From Amaurobius ferox (taxonomy: Eukaryota > Arthropoda > Arachnida > Araneae > Amaurobiidae): a stretch of DNA of 64,000 bases. The notes under the pieces were generated by a model. The model was given only the letters and a program-made list of their open reading frames with translations, did not search any database and was not told where the DNA came from. Below are positions 1 to 12,257 of this stretch, piece after piece (position 1 is the first letter of the stretch; each line of letters begins with the position of its first letter). The DNA lies in assembly GCA_951213105.1 (NCBI GenBank), contig OX578146.1:51602775-51666774 (forward strand), given 5' to 3'. A program made the position numbers and the translations under genes.

Positions 1-3000
1 CTCTTCACAATATATTTTATCCAATGATTTGACATTTTTATTTGGAAGTTCACCTACACTTTTAATCTCAACCTCAATTTTAAATTACGTGATCTACCAC
101 CTCCAGTCTGTGTGAGAATAACACAACCTACAGTTAACTTGTTTAATATGTGACCATGGATATTACTTCGATCATGAGAAAGATTAATTCACTGATTGCA
201 TTTCACTGCAGTAAATTTCAATGATTTGAAAAAAAAATGAAAAAATGTTATATAAAGTAATGACTTAAAATATATACTTATATATTATATATTCACAAAA
301 AAATTTTTTTTTATCAGTGAATTGTTTAATTTTATTGTAAATTTGTTTGCAGTCATTTCAATTTTATTAAAAATTGATTTTGAATGTATACAACTGTTAA
401 AGTAAACGCTATATTAAATGACTTTCTTAGGTGCTGAATGGGCATTTTATTTTGGGGTAGAATGGGTTAAAATACGAATTATATGTTTTTAAGAAATGAT
501 GGAAGTTAAAAAACTTTAGTATTTAACGGGTTGTTCAACATATGAAATTTATGAACTTATGTTATTTCATGTATATTGATGTTTATATTGTGTTCAAGAG
601 CATTTTGATACATATTTATCTATAGATGTGCTATCCTCTCTGGCACTAAACAAGTAATACATATAATGAGCATTTTGTATGAGGGGGGAGGGGGTTGATG
701 CCACAGAGTTGACATTTTACTTTTATCTGGCCTGATAGTGATAAAATCTCATCAAAACTCACTGAGATAGCATTTAAATTTTTTTAATTTTATTGTTTTT
801 TCATCTGCCGTTTGCAGAGCAGTTATCATCTGCATGTTGCATGCAAATGGGCTTCTCTTATTTTTCATAATGTGAGGTGATTTGAATGCAACAAAAAATA
901 TATTAGTTTAATTTGGAGTCTAATCTTTTAATTAATCTATAACTTAATTTTAAAGACTTTTCTTCTTAGCCTGAGCTAACAAAGGTCATATACTTGAATT
1001 GCATATGCCTCACTCACTTATTTAAGGTATATTATGCCCCTACAGCAAGTTATATTTTTTATCTGAACAGACATATCGCAAAAGCATTGTTTGGTTTTTG
1101 AAACTTTGCTGTATGTTACATTGTAATTACATCCTAAATACTGGGTAGTTCCAGTAAATAATAATTTTCATACATTTTACATTAAAATTTATTTATAACT
1201 TGCCAAAACAGGGAAATATTTATAAGTTGCCAAACGTCCAGCCCGAAACTTTTTATAAGGAAAGTCTCGGGTCAGATCTGAATCCATGTAAATTTCTATC
1301 TTATTATATAATTTATGTTTAATTATAACCAAGTTGGACTGTAATCCCAAAATAATTTAGGAGTGGCTCAGTAAGGGACACTTAAGTAAAATACAACCAG
1401 AATAAAAACATTCAATGGAAAGTTACATACAACCCATCGTTTACACACAATAAATGGTATTTTATAATACATTCATTAATATGACTAAAATCCAATGTTG
1501 ACACTGACTTAAAAATAGTAATATTTGAAACAACGTGTTATATTCAAAGTCACATGTTTAAACAGGTACCAGATAAAATTTTAGAAAACAGAATATAATA
1601 TTTGTTATACCTTCTCAAGGAGCTATTACTTAATAAGTGTAGATTTTCTTTTTTTTATTAAAATAAAAATTATTACTTTTCATTGCATCAAAGCTCTATT
1701 CATGTAATTTACTTAATGAATGTAAATAATATTGGATCAGATACAAAGTAAAAGAAAAAAAAATATCCCATCAATTGTGAGCTAACAAGAAAAATGCACA
1801 AGTCCAAAAAATTTTTTTAAGATAAATGATTTTTAAAATTTCAAAAATCTGATTTTGCTTGAAATACATGTCTTTCTTTTATTTAAAAATATAAGTATTA
1901 AGTTACATTTTAACACAGCTAAGACTTAATATTTTAAACAGCAGCATTACTAAATGATTATGAGTCACTGGTTTATTTATTGGGAAAGAAGTAAGTATTA
2001 CACTTGACAGCATTACTAAATGATTATGAGTCACTGGTTAATTTATTTATTGGGAAAGAAGTATTACACTTAATAAGTATAGCACTTAGTTCTTTAAGAA
2101 CTTATTACTGTAAATATATTTTGGACTTACTTTACTATATTACTAACTATAAATAACTCTTTTTTTTTTTCATTTCTGGACTCAGTGCCTTTTCTTTGTA
2201 AGCCCACAATAGCAGAAATCAGTATTATTCTAAATAGCCATTTTCAATTGAATATAAAAAAAATTCAACTTTAAGTGAAATATTCTGTTTCATAAACAAA
2301 TTTTAATATGTTTTAATATGTAACAGGATATTTTTCAACCATTTAGCAAATTTCAGAAATGTAACAAGATTTCATGTCTTATATTTAAATTACAAAAGCA
2401 TTACACATGTTAGCAGTTTATATTACTTTTTAAATTGACTCTCATATGCTAAAAGAAACTATTTTTTTTTTTAAATTTTTAGAGCTATGCATATTCAATT
2501 AAATCAATTAAACAACATTTGAAATAAATAAAATTTTTTCATGTTTAAAAACTCAATACAAATCAAGACTTATTTCATTGTATTTAAATAGAACGAACAT
2601 CTAAAGAGCAAAAGAGTCAATCTAATAACTAAAATTATGTACGACTTGTCACTTTGTGTATTATTTCAAATTTAAAGTAATACAGGCTTAAAAAAGGGTT
2701 TTGGTTAACAAGAATGAAATATACAAAAATGTAAGGGGTGATTAAAAGGCTTATCATTAAAATAACTTTATTTTATTATTTTTGAAAGGGAAAATATGTT
2801 TCATGATAGAGCATACACATTTCTTATTGAAATTAAAAATACAATAGTATGAAATACAATAAATTCCATAATCAATGTAATACATAACTAACTGCTTTCT
2901 CCAGCCACGTCACAATACAGAAATCGACACAAGATTAACTCCTAACAACAGGAACAACTCAACAAAGAATAAATCATGGACTAGTACAAATGACTATAAA

Positions 3001-3462
3001 ATCTGAAGCTACGAGATTCTTGAAAATACAACAGACAAAACACCATAATCACTCAGTAACAAAACAACCTTAAACTATAACTTAAATAACATGTCATGCA
3101 GTTTGAAAGTAAATCTAACAATGTATAAAAACACACAAATAAAAATAACATTAACACTGATAGACTGCTTTTGTACAAAACACTTTAAAACTATCTGACA
3201 TAGTGACGAAGTACTGTACATATATATATGCATATATAAATAATCTGCACAAAATAATTTTCTCACTGTCATATTTACATACTGACAAAGCTTCTAAATT
3301 TATGTTACATCTCTTAAATTAGTTGAATCTAGTTATATGGTATTCCATTACAACAAAAGTTTTGTCTAATTAAAGGTTTTCTAATACAGAGTGATAATAC
3401 AGTAGTCATTAACTATGCCTTTATCTCAAAAACTAATTATATTTAATTGTTTCTGATTGGTA
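1..3462. other. AT-rich non-coding stretch, no gene seen
   Basis: No convincing coding frame or splice-bounded exon is visible on either strand. Open frames are short and rich in Ile, Lys, Phe and Asn, as expected from AT-rich DNA. A small inverted repeat (CCCGA...TCGGG) lies near 1241-1271, and a 66-bp direct duplication lies at 1942-2073. The stretch is downstream of the minus-strand basigin gene, so distal 3' UTR is possible but not shown. Confidence 0.6.
1942..2073. repeat. Tandem duplication of a 66-bp unit
   Basis: Two adjacent copies (1942-2007 and 2008-2073) share CAGCATTACTAAATGATTA and the following TGAGTCACTGG and TTTATTGGGAAAGAAGTA blocks, with only small indels. It looks like a recent local duplication in non-coding DNA. 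Confidence 0.85.
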
Positions 3463-3935
3463 CACATGAGGTATGTCAAAAAAATTCCAAAACTTTTCAA
3501 TTTCAAGAGAAGGTTACTGCATATTTAGCCACCTAAAATGAGCCTGATAGACAGCATAGCAAACACGTATAAGGTAATATTAAATACCTGCAGTTGGAGA
3601 AATCTTTAACTTAATGTTCGCCTACTGCGCTTTGGCCCTAAGATGAAACCCTATCCTTGATAAGTTGGTTAATCACATTTTCAAGACTATGATGGTCTCT
3701 GACGAGTACAAAGTATTCTTCACTCTCTATTATTTCAAATATATAGCTTTCGAAAATTTCTATAAGCATTGCAAAAATGTACCTTTTGTACCCCCCATGA
3801 ATGGCGTAAGAAGGGAGTTGAATGAAGGACTAAAATTTTTTCTGTATTCATCATCTACATAAGTAACACAACTGGACGCAAGCACATCTTCTGACTGCTT
3901 TTTTATTTCAACTTATAACTGGCACACCTCATCTG
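3463..3935. mobile_element. Mariner/Tc1-type MITE flanked by TA
   Basis: The left end reads CACATGAGGTATGTCA. The right end, reverse-complemented, reads CAGATGAGGTGTGCCA, so 13 of 16 bases match. A TA dinucleotide flanks both ends (3461-3462 and 3936-3937), the signature of Tc1/mariner integration. The 473-bp interior has a 65-codon open frame (3665-3862) but no recognisable transposase motif, so I read it as non-autonomous. Confidence 0.6.
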
Positions 3936-5475
3936 TAACCACATAACTTCTATGAGCATAATCTATGCAATATGTGCTGGGTACATACATATATACTTTT
4001 ATAAAACATCTTCGTCTTCTTCAGTTAGCATTCTTAAGGTGTAGCACTAGGAATTTGACTACCTTACTAGTATTTATACAATGAAAATAATAAATGCATT
4101 TTATTAAAAGCTGTCTTATTGCACTTTTAATCCAATAAATATCTTACTATGCTTGTCCACTAGAAATAACTAGCACTGGGATGCCATTTGCTCTAGGTTT
4201 CGGTGGCACTTAAGGGGTTAATGTCTTGCAGTGGCACATACAATACACAATAATGCCTCTTTTGACAGATATATTATACTCTGTCCACCCATAAACAGAA
4301 GTCTTTATATGCAATAAAAATATTTTAGAACTTTTTAAACATACCACATATAGTGAAACAGTAGATGAAAAACTTTTTAGCTTCATAAATCGGCTAAAGA
4401 TATATTGCTATAGTCATATACTGCTATCGAGAAAATATATTGATATTTTTCAATAACAATATATGGTTTTTGAAGATATACTGTTTAACATCAAATTAAA
4501 AATGAACCTAATGTTAGGCAGCTGATAGCTTTCTCTACAGAGTAAAATTTGTTTCTCCTTTCTCTTTTGTTATTCATTCAATAAAATGAGATATATTCAT
4601 TGCATCATGCAAAATAACATTAAATGAATTCTTATTAAATATATATTGAATTTGCAATATTTTAATAATTTAATTCATTTGGCAACTTCACTTTTAAATG
4701 ATGCAAATACATATCTATCATAGAGTTTATTTGTGCTAAATGCCAAAAAAATAAAAATCCATCAAAATTTAAACGTCAAATCTTCGATCCTATCAATTAC
4801 TATCCCTAACATTTAACATTAAGGAAGGAGCTTTAAATTTTCTCTCATAATACATAGTTTATGCATAAAAAACATATTGTAACAAGGTTAAAAATTCAAA
4901 TTCTGACAAATCTGCACGTTTGCAACATCTTAACTACAATTTAACCATATTAAAATCAGTTTTTCTTAGCATTTTACTAAACTATATCTTTCACTAAATT
5001 TATAAACACATTAATTAGTTAAATCTCTAGAATTTTATTACAGATATTTTCATTCGTTTACAACTTACTAAGGCTGGGAGGGGGGGGGGGGGGGGGGGCA
5101 CAAAGTTAAATTTAGATTGTACTGAATCTCTAAACAGCATATACTGGCTATCTTATAAATGAAAAAATTAGCCTGTTATTCTTGCATTAGAAATGAGTAA
5201 ACATATTTAAAATGTTCCAGCACTAAATAGCCTTTGAAAATGAATAATGCCATGGGTACTTTTTATGGAATTTTTTTTACATATTATTTGTCAATATTAT
5301 GTGTTTACTACCAAATATTTACATTTATTTGTCCGATTTTAAATTGTCAAAAAAATTTCATGTATAGATCTGGGTTGGTACACATTTCTTAACAATAACA
5401 TCAAATGGTCTATGATCAAAACTGCCACCATCAGCTTTGCAAAAGGCTATTTTATAAAATTTTCACAAATTATTT
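3936..5475. other. Non-coding stretch with a long G homopolymer
   Basis: No gene is visible. The notable item is a run of 19 G at 5080-5098 in otherwise AT-rich DNA. The rest is low-complexity AT-rich sequence. Confidence 0.55.
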
Positions 5476-5716
5476 CTATGCACCATACCATGAAGGTTGA
5501 GAAGGAGCTTTACTGAGTTTAAAAAGCCAATGACCCATTCTACAAAAATGGAACAATGTGAAAAGTTCAAAAATGTCCAGAATATTAGAAAAGTCACCAA
5601 ATTCCAGGCTGCCATCCCAAAACTCAATGGACATAGCCCCATGTAGCTGGAACAAAACATTTCTGAATCTACATGTGAATTCCACTAGATATGCGAATAC
5701 TTTTGATAATGATGTA
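5476..5716 (-). CDS. Possible terminal exon, unrecognised
   Basis: A minus-strand frame opens just after an acceptor-like TTTTCTAG (AG at 5717-5718) and runs about 79 codons to a TAG at 5476. Its composition (W, H, G, P and R present, few runs of K/N/I) is less AT-driven than most random frames here, and the local GC is raised. The product is not recognised and no upstream partner exon was found. It may be a gene remnant, a decayed element frame or chance. Confidence 0.2.
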
Positions 5717-7267
5717 CTAGAAAAGTAAAATTATATATATTTAATTATATAAATTGCAATATTAACTTAAAATGCTAAATTTATTGAATTTTAATTGATA
5801 TTTGCAGGTTATTAATAAAATTCCATTTCAATTTTTATTATTCACAGGAAACTTATTTGACTAAATGTTTTCGTAAATCCAAGAAACATTTTTTAACGTT
5901 TGAATTTAGACACCCACAAACACACTTATATAACCCTTGAAATGGCCTAAATTTGTTTCCAGCATGATCTGGAAAAAGGGGGGTACAGGGGGAAAAAATG
6001 GTTTTGATTATCACATGGTCTTAAATATTCATTAACATTTAACAATTATAGCACAATTTCAATTAACATATAGCACAATTTCAATTAACAAAATAACTCA
6101 CAATAAAAAAAAAGGGGGGGGGGGATCATTTCATTATTAATGCGTGAATATTAAAAAATAAATTTCTTCCCCTTTCTACCCATAAATACTGTCCATGGGT
6201 GCCAACTACATCATAAACTGGGAGGAGCAATGAGAAGATTGTCATCAGTGGTGACTTTCGAAATAATAAAGTTGCCGGACTATCAAACTTAATATAAAGG
6301 CAATTAAAAGTAAACCTTATATGCAGATTTAAAATACATCTTTTGTTATGCACAATTTGAAATGAAATTGACATATATAGTAATGAAAGGGAAATATATG
6401 TATTTTGTCAGAAAAATATCTGTAAAATTAGATACAATTTGAAAAGTATCTAGTATAACACGTGTGTACATCAACATTCCACAGATCTGCAACATTTCCA
6501 AAAAAATGTAAGATAATGGCTGCAAGTTTCTCATCTACTGTATTTCCAGTTTATGATACAACCAAAATATAAACACTTAAAAATCATATTTAGTTTCAGA
6601 GATATAGCATAGTTAAATATTTGCCTATAAATACTAGATAAAATATACCGAAATAAAGTAATGAGTCTAGTTCTTTTAGCTATGTAACAGTTTTAGAATC
6701 AAAATGATTTTTATACAATATTTAGCTACAGCTTTACTGCATTTTGCAATGGTTGTAAGCTCAATTTTATTTTACTTACTTTTTAAATGTATGCATGTCA
6801 ATTTTAATAACCTTTCAAAATGCGCTAAATATCTGGATAAAAATAGTTTTTATGATAGCAAATATTAGGTATGTATGTTTAGCATCCTGTAAAGAAATTA
6901 AAACATTTGAAATTTAACAAGTGATCATCATGTATGACATGAAAATGTATTACAGATACTTACGGTTGGTGAATATTTTTTTTACAGTACATATATACAG
7001 TTCATAATGCAACTTTATCACATTTCTAATTAAATTTTAATATCAGTACTCGTTAAAGATGGAAAAACATACAGAAAAACAGTCAATAGAATATTGTAAA
7101 ATATGACATTCTTAACCAGATCTATTTAGATATTCAACTCAAAAATAGTTTTAAACTAGAAATAAATACGTTAACACAAATAACAAGCACATTGTATGAA
7201 CAAACATAATACTTCAAGAAAATTGTAAAAATTAATTTCACATATAATAAAATATTAAAAATGAACA
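5717..7267. other. Non-coding stretch, nothing identified
   Basis: AT-rich sequence with a G run at 6114-6124 and scattered short frames. No splice-bounded exon, RNA gene or terminal repeats were recognised. Confidence 0.5.
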
Positions 7268-7483
7268 CTATGCAGAAAAAGGCTCTTTTGAAAGACTAGA
7301 AACACCAACTGTCATCTCTGGATTTACCACACTAAACAATTCTTGTACTCTATCATCAATTAAGCATTCCAATAATTCTAGAATAGTTATAAATAAATTC
7401 TTTGATGTCTTTCCTACACACACACCTGGGCAATATAACATACAAAATTCTCTAGCGTAAATATTACTGAATCTAACATCCAA
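7268..7483 (-). CDS. Possible last coding exon of an unidentified gene
   Basis: A frame of 71 codons plus TAG begins immediately after an acceptor-like pyrimidine tract ending TTTTTAG (AG at 7484-7485). The peptide has a protein-like mix, with segments such as YAREFCMLYCPG and ELLECLIDDRVQELF. These look more like a conserved soluble protein than AT-rich noise. I do not recognise the family. No matching upstream exon was found between here and basigin, so the rest of the gene is missing, very distant or lost. It could still be chance. Confidence 0.35.
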   Translation of the reverse strand: MDVRFSNIYAREFCMLYCPGVCVGKTSKNLFITILELLECLIDDRVQELFSVVNPEMTVGVSSLSKEPFSA

Positions 7484-7804
7484 CTAAAAACATAACAAAA
7501 AACAGATACGAGATATATAACATTTCTATATCTGTACAAAAAGTGCATGATTTTTGTACCATTCTTTTAATAAATCATGTGATATATCCCAGATTCTCAC
7601 TCGATTCCATTAAAGAAATTTACTGGATTTCTGCAAATAAGATACATGATTATTATGATTCAAGATTGATAATTCAAAGATTCAGATTGAAAATTAATAA
7701 CTTAATATTATGTTAAAATTATTTTTATAGGGGAAATATAGGACATATAAAAAGCAAAAAAAGTACTTTAAGTGTCTTTAAAAATGCAAGAATTGAATTC
7801 ATCT

Positions 7805-8078
7805 TTTCTTTTCTTTCAATCCAAACTGTCCAACCTCAAGGTGTAAGGTATCTGTTTAGATGGCTGGGGCAGTGCCACCCAATTTAGACAGGGTGACATC
7901 CACAGGGACTGTACCCTCCTTCCCTTGCCACCAACTTCTTGGAAGGACCTTCGAACCCACAAATTTAATGTGTCTGTACTCTGCATAGACATGGGGGAAA
8001 TTCGGGTAGGACCGGGAATCGAGCTCAAGTCCTCCAAGTGAAAACCACATGCTCTAACTACTGGGCTAACTAATCTCC
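7805..8078 (-). mobile_element. tRNA-derived SINE with 17-bp target duplication
   Basis: Read on the minus strand, the element starts with a tRNA-like head: an A-box-like TTAGCCCAGTAGTTAGAGC, then a B-box-like GAGCTCGATTCCC. A tRNA-unrelated body follows (AATTGGGTGGCACTGCCCC), then an A-rich GAAAGAAAAGAAAA tail. It is flanked by perfect 17-bp duplications AAGAATTGAATTCATCT at 7788-7804 and 8079-8095, as left by LINE-driven target-primed insertion. A second copy lies at 33783-34035 and a body fragment at 8139-8270. Confidence 0.9.
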
Positions 8079-8138
8079 AAGAATTGAATTCATCTGGTTA
8101 GGCTCAACCCTAATTAAAAAACTAAGCATAGCCTGATT

Positions 8139-8270
8139 TTGCCTGAAACTAAGAAAAATCCAGCAGAACCCAGCTTAGCTTTGAACCTGTGCCACCTCCA
8201 CTGGGTTCTAGTCTCAATTGGGTGGCTCTCCCAGATATCCAACCTTATATCTTCAGGTAGGTCGGACTAT
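8139..8270 (+). mobile_element. SINE body fragment (same family)
   Basis: The block CACTGGGTTCTAGTCTCAAT followed by TGGGTGGCTCTCCCAG matches the 3' half of the SINE copy at 33.95 kb and of the copy at 7805-8078. It lacks the tRNA-like head. It sits just beyond the complete copy, in the opposite orientation. Confidence 0.65.
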
Positions 8271-9824
8271 CTGGTCAGAAAAAAAGAACGTCTTGAATCT
8301 ATGCAGACCTCCATCTTGTATACAACTAATATTCCATGGGAGATATACCAGTAATAATACAAACCTGGTTGCAAAACCCTGATTTCTGATTGTTTAAGAA
8401 AAATATAAGTTAAAAAATGACTAGAAAAAGTAAACAAATAAAATATTATTCCAGTCTTATACTGCAGACTATATCAATACACATTATTCAAAATATACGG
8501 CTGACTTTAGCCATTTTTATTGCATATGATTATAATATAGAGCTATTTAGTGCATAGTATACATTGATAATTTACTGTGTTTAGTGTATTAATACATTAA
8601 AATCAGTTTTAAAATTTTAAGTAATTAACATTGATATTAAATTATTTGAACATAACAATATAAAATTATTTTTTAATAGAGAAGCTAAATATATTATTCA
8701 TTTAGAACTTTCTACTTTAATAACCAATAATGGCCAGTAAAAGAAACTAGTATATAAAATTTTGGTGAGCTAGTCAACAGGATTTACTTTGATTTTTAAG
8801 CATTTAATGTTTTATAGTACTGCAAAAAGGAGCAATTACACCGTACATTATAAATTTACAGTACTTTTGAAATACTAAATATGAAATAAGTTACTCATTT
8901 ATGCAAACTAAATTTCAAAAAAGTCAAACAAATAACAATTTAGAAATTAAAACAATTTGATGATACCAGATTAATAAAATGCAAATTTATAGGATAAAAT
9001 TTCATTAAAATTAAAGAATTTACACAATTCATAGTTCTTACATCACAAACATGAAATTTAAATTTTTTAAAAATAATCATTAAAGCAATGATTTTCAACC
9101 ATTTAAATATCAACTCATGGAAAATATTTAAACAAAATGAAAACAATTACATTATTCTTAAATATTATTAAAACATTTATATAAAAAGGTGTACCATATT
9201 TTTTTATACCAATAACTGAAAAATTTATAATGCAAAATAAAAATCCCAAAATTAGATTTTCTGCAGATATAGCATGAAATTAAACATGCAAAGGAGGTTA
9301 AAATCTATTTTTAAGGTAAGGCTACTGCATTAGCCAATATAATGTGATATACATTTTTTCAATTCTTTTTTATACAATATGAACTTGTATTAGATTTCAG
9401 GATAAATAAAATAATACTGCAAGGCTTGTCACCTACATATATAAAGATCTGGTACGTTATAGCAGATCTTTTTATACCCAAATGAGATTGTGGATGAAGA
9501 TTTGAGTGATTCTAAATAAAACAGTACTAGAAGAGAAATTCAGTTTCTCTTATTTGCAAATAATTTTTATAAATCAATCAAAATCTTGAAGAATTGCCTA
9601 TAACAAAAGTAAATGAAAAAATAAAATAAATAAACATTGGATGTTCTGAGTGAGATATCAGCCCTACATATACCTTAAATACTTTTCCATTTAATGTTTA
9701 ATAAGGGTCCTATTCACATTAACATATATAACCTATAGTTCTATGAGATTCCCAGAGAGTGTGATTTAGACCCTTATTCCACAAGCTTTGCTTGTTTCAT
9801 AGAATATTCTAGTATCATCTAGAC
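8271..9824. other. Non-coding stretch, nothing firm
   Basis: AT-rich DNA with no recognisable exon. A hAT-like end (CAATGATTTTCAACC, about 9086) may pair with GGTTGAAAACCACTG at 10547-10561, but no target duplication supports that pairing. Confidence 0.45.
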
Positions 9825-10226
9825 TAGTGATTCCTAAACTTTTTGTTTGGGGGAACCTTAAAATATTTTGGAGAAACCTTACCTGGCTGGCACATATTAA
9901 GTTTGAGAGTAAATTACAACATAGTGCTGTAAGCAGTAGAGTTAATAAATAATAATTAACTCATACTTTTGAATGAGATATTACAAAAGTATTTATTGCC
10001 TATTTTTAATTATTAATTATTGTTAATAAAAAAAATGACAATTTTCATTTAATGTCTGGGTAACTGGTTGCAAACAAACATCGCATATATATTTTGTAAT
10101 GTTTATGTATTAATATAATTGTCATATTAAAATCTTAATTTAATTTAAAAAAGGCAGCAAGTTGTACTATTTATTCACAAGCTTTTGCAAATTCTCACAG
10201 AGTGGTGCCTTGGTTGGGAATCACTA
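9825..10226. mobile_element. hAT-type MITE with 8-bp target duplication
   Basis: The termini are TAGTGATTCCTAAAC on the left and GTTGGGAATCACTA on the right, an imperfect inverted pair of the common hAT 'GTGRTTCYCAAMC' type. The flanking 8-mers ATCTAGAC (9817-9824) and ATCTAGAT (10227-10234) differ by one base. The 402-bp element is non-coding. A diverged relative at about 41972-44100 is interrupted by a Tc1 transposon exactly where this copy is intact. Confidence 0.85.
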
Positions 10227-10546
10227 ATCTAGATTATTTATGCCTTAAGCTTACCACATGGTTTAAAACAGCCCATAGATTCATAATCTGCCCAAAACTC
10301 AAATTTCATGAAAATGTGCTTTAGACTATTATTTGAGATTTTGATTCAAATATTAATGTTCAATATATCACGGTTTACTTTCTTGTTTTCCGAATTTCTT
10401 TAAAAATAATTATTGTGTTTCTTTTAATTCTATATATATTTAGCTATATTATATTCAGGCTAATACAGTATTGTTGCATTAAATAATATGAAAAATATAT
10501 AACCACCTAAAAATATTTACGACATCACAAGATTGCATAAGTACTC

Positions 10547-10790
10547 TGGTTGAAAACCACTGTAGCAAAAGGTACATGTCAAAACATAAAATTTCAGACT
10601 GAGTTTCAATACAGAATATATAAGCCAGATGGTTACATGTTTTACGAAAATACTTATATCATATTTAATATCTGAAGTGAGCACAGTAGAGGAATAATTT
10701 ATTGCAATAGACATCAACACACACAAACTATAATGCAGTGGTTCTCAACCTTTATTATTATTTTTTTTGTTTCAATGAGCACTGAAGGGA
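10547..10790. mobile_element. hAT-type terminal sequences, fragmentary
   Basis: GGTTGAAAACCACTG at 10547-10561 and CAGTGGTTCTCAACCT at about 10735 are typical outer ends of hAT MITEs. They face away from each other, so they belong to different or truncated copies. I could not place their partner ends with a target duplication. Confidence 0.4.
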
Positions 10791-11997
10791 TTTTTATATA
10801 GATTCAAGTTTCGCTAACAAAAAATTCATAGTACTGAAATTAGAAAGATTACAAACAGAAATTCTGGAAGAAGCTTTTAAATAAAACTGTGGTTACATAA
10901 TTAACTGAAAATGCATAGAGGTGCCATATAACAATTAAATTCCTAGCTTGAAACCATTTAAATAACACAGAAAATTAAAATTAAAGAATCACAAAAATAA
11001 ATGCACAGACCAGATACAGGTAAAGTATCCAGCATATTGTAATAATGTACCAGAAAAATTCTTTCACAGTAACATCTACTGTAAAATTCCAATTTTCAAT
11101 ACCCCAATTTTCTGAATATACCCCTTTAAAAAATTTGACAACTTTTCATATTCTATAAAATTTCTATTTATAACTCTAGGTTTTTCTGAATTTAAGATAT
11201 TACTGGACTTTTCAGGATGCATTCCTATTCAATCCGTTTCTTTATTATGAGGCAAGGGGTTGCCAATTCTAGATTGTGGAATATGCCATTTCTGAAGTAT
11301 GAAACAATATATTAAAGGTGTTAACCTCATTTTATTATAAGTTAGGTTAGCAAGAGAAAGTACAGTTAGTTTTTTAAGTTTATTTTTATTTAATAGTTTA
11401 TTGAATGCGAATTGATTAAATTATAAATTAAATAAAATGTTGAAAATCAATCTTCTATCCAAAGATCAGAAACTGTAAAAACTCCTCTTATTTATGTTTA
11501 AAAATTCTTATTGCAACCTCTTCCAAGTTTCACTGCCTTTTTTAATCCAATTATATATTCCTTTCATAGAGTATTCAATGAAAGGAAATAAAAAGAATTA
11601 TAATTTAAATAAATTTAAATTACTAAAACATATAAAAATACAAATTTTCACCATTTTTAACCCCAACTTCCATTGAATAGAATACTTATAGAACATAATA
11701 TCAAAATTCTAAAAAAATAAAAATGAGTAAAACAAAAGGTATCATTAATAAGCTTCCTGGACCTAATTAGATAATCAACTTTTGAAAATTATTAATATTA
11801 AACTGCAACCCAATGCATTTTTCCTTGGGAAAAGAGAACGATTAAAATTTATTATTGAAATTTTACAGAGTATTATATGGTATCAGTAATGTTAGTTAAA
11901 TGTGTCTACAGAGTATGAGTACTGCTGACAGCAAGCCACAATTGATAAAAAAAATTTAGTGGAAAAATATGTCTTACCTATTAACTTTAGAATATAT

Positions 11998-12119
11998 AAT
12001 TTTAAAATTTTTACTTCAACCGTTGCAAAAAAAAGTCACCTTAAATTCTTTGTAATTTTCTTACAAAGAATTTAAGATGACTTTTTTTGCAACAGTTGAA
12101 GTAAAAATTTTAAAATTAA
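11998..12119. repeat. Long near-perfect hairpin
   Basis: Two arms of nearly 60 bp (about 11998-12055 and 12061-12119) are almost exactly complementary, with a 5-nt loop. The core arm TTAAATTCTTTGTAA is mirrored by TTACAAAGAATTTAA, and the outer arm includes TTACTTCAACCGTTGCA. It could be a tiny fold-back MITE or a source of a long hairpin RNA. It lies beyond the first predicted poly(A) signal of basigin. Confidence 0.85.
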
Positions 12120-12172
12120 TTATTATTGCAATTATTAAAATAATTAATTATTGCAGCATAAAATAAACGTTA

Positions 12173-12257
12173 ACAGTATTAACCAGTTTTGGAAGCAACA
12201 CAAGCTTTTTTCATCAAGATGATAAAAAATAGCACAAGTGTTGCTGGTTAATACTGT
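12173..12257. repeat. Small inverted repeat, MITE-like
   Basis: Perfect 14-bp arms, ACAGTATTAACCAG (12173-12186) and CTGGTTAATACTGT (12244-12257), enclose an interior with partial further pairing around CAACAC/GTGTTG. It is non-coding and lies close to the longer hairpin just upstream. Confidence 0.6.

Noticed and set aside
9086..10561. A single ~1.5-kb hAT element using CAATGATTTTCAACC and GGTTGAAAACCACTG as ends
   Set aside because: The flanking 8-mers do not match, so the two ends cannot be assigned to one insertion.
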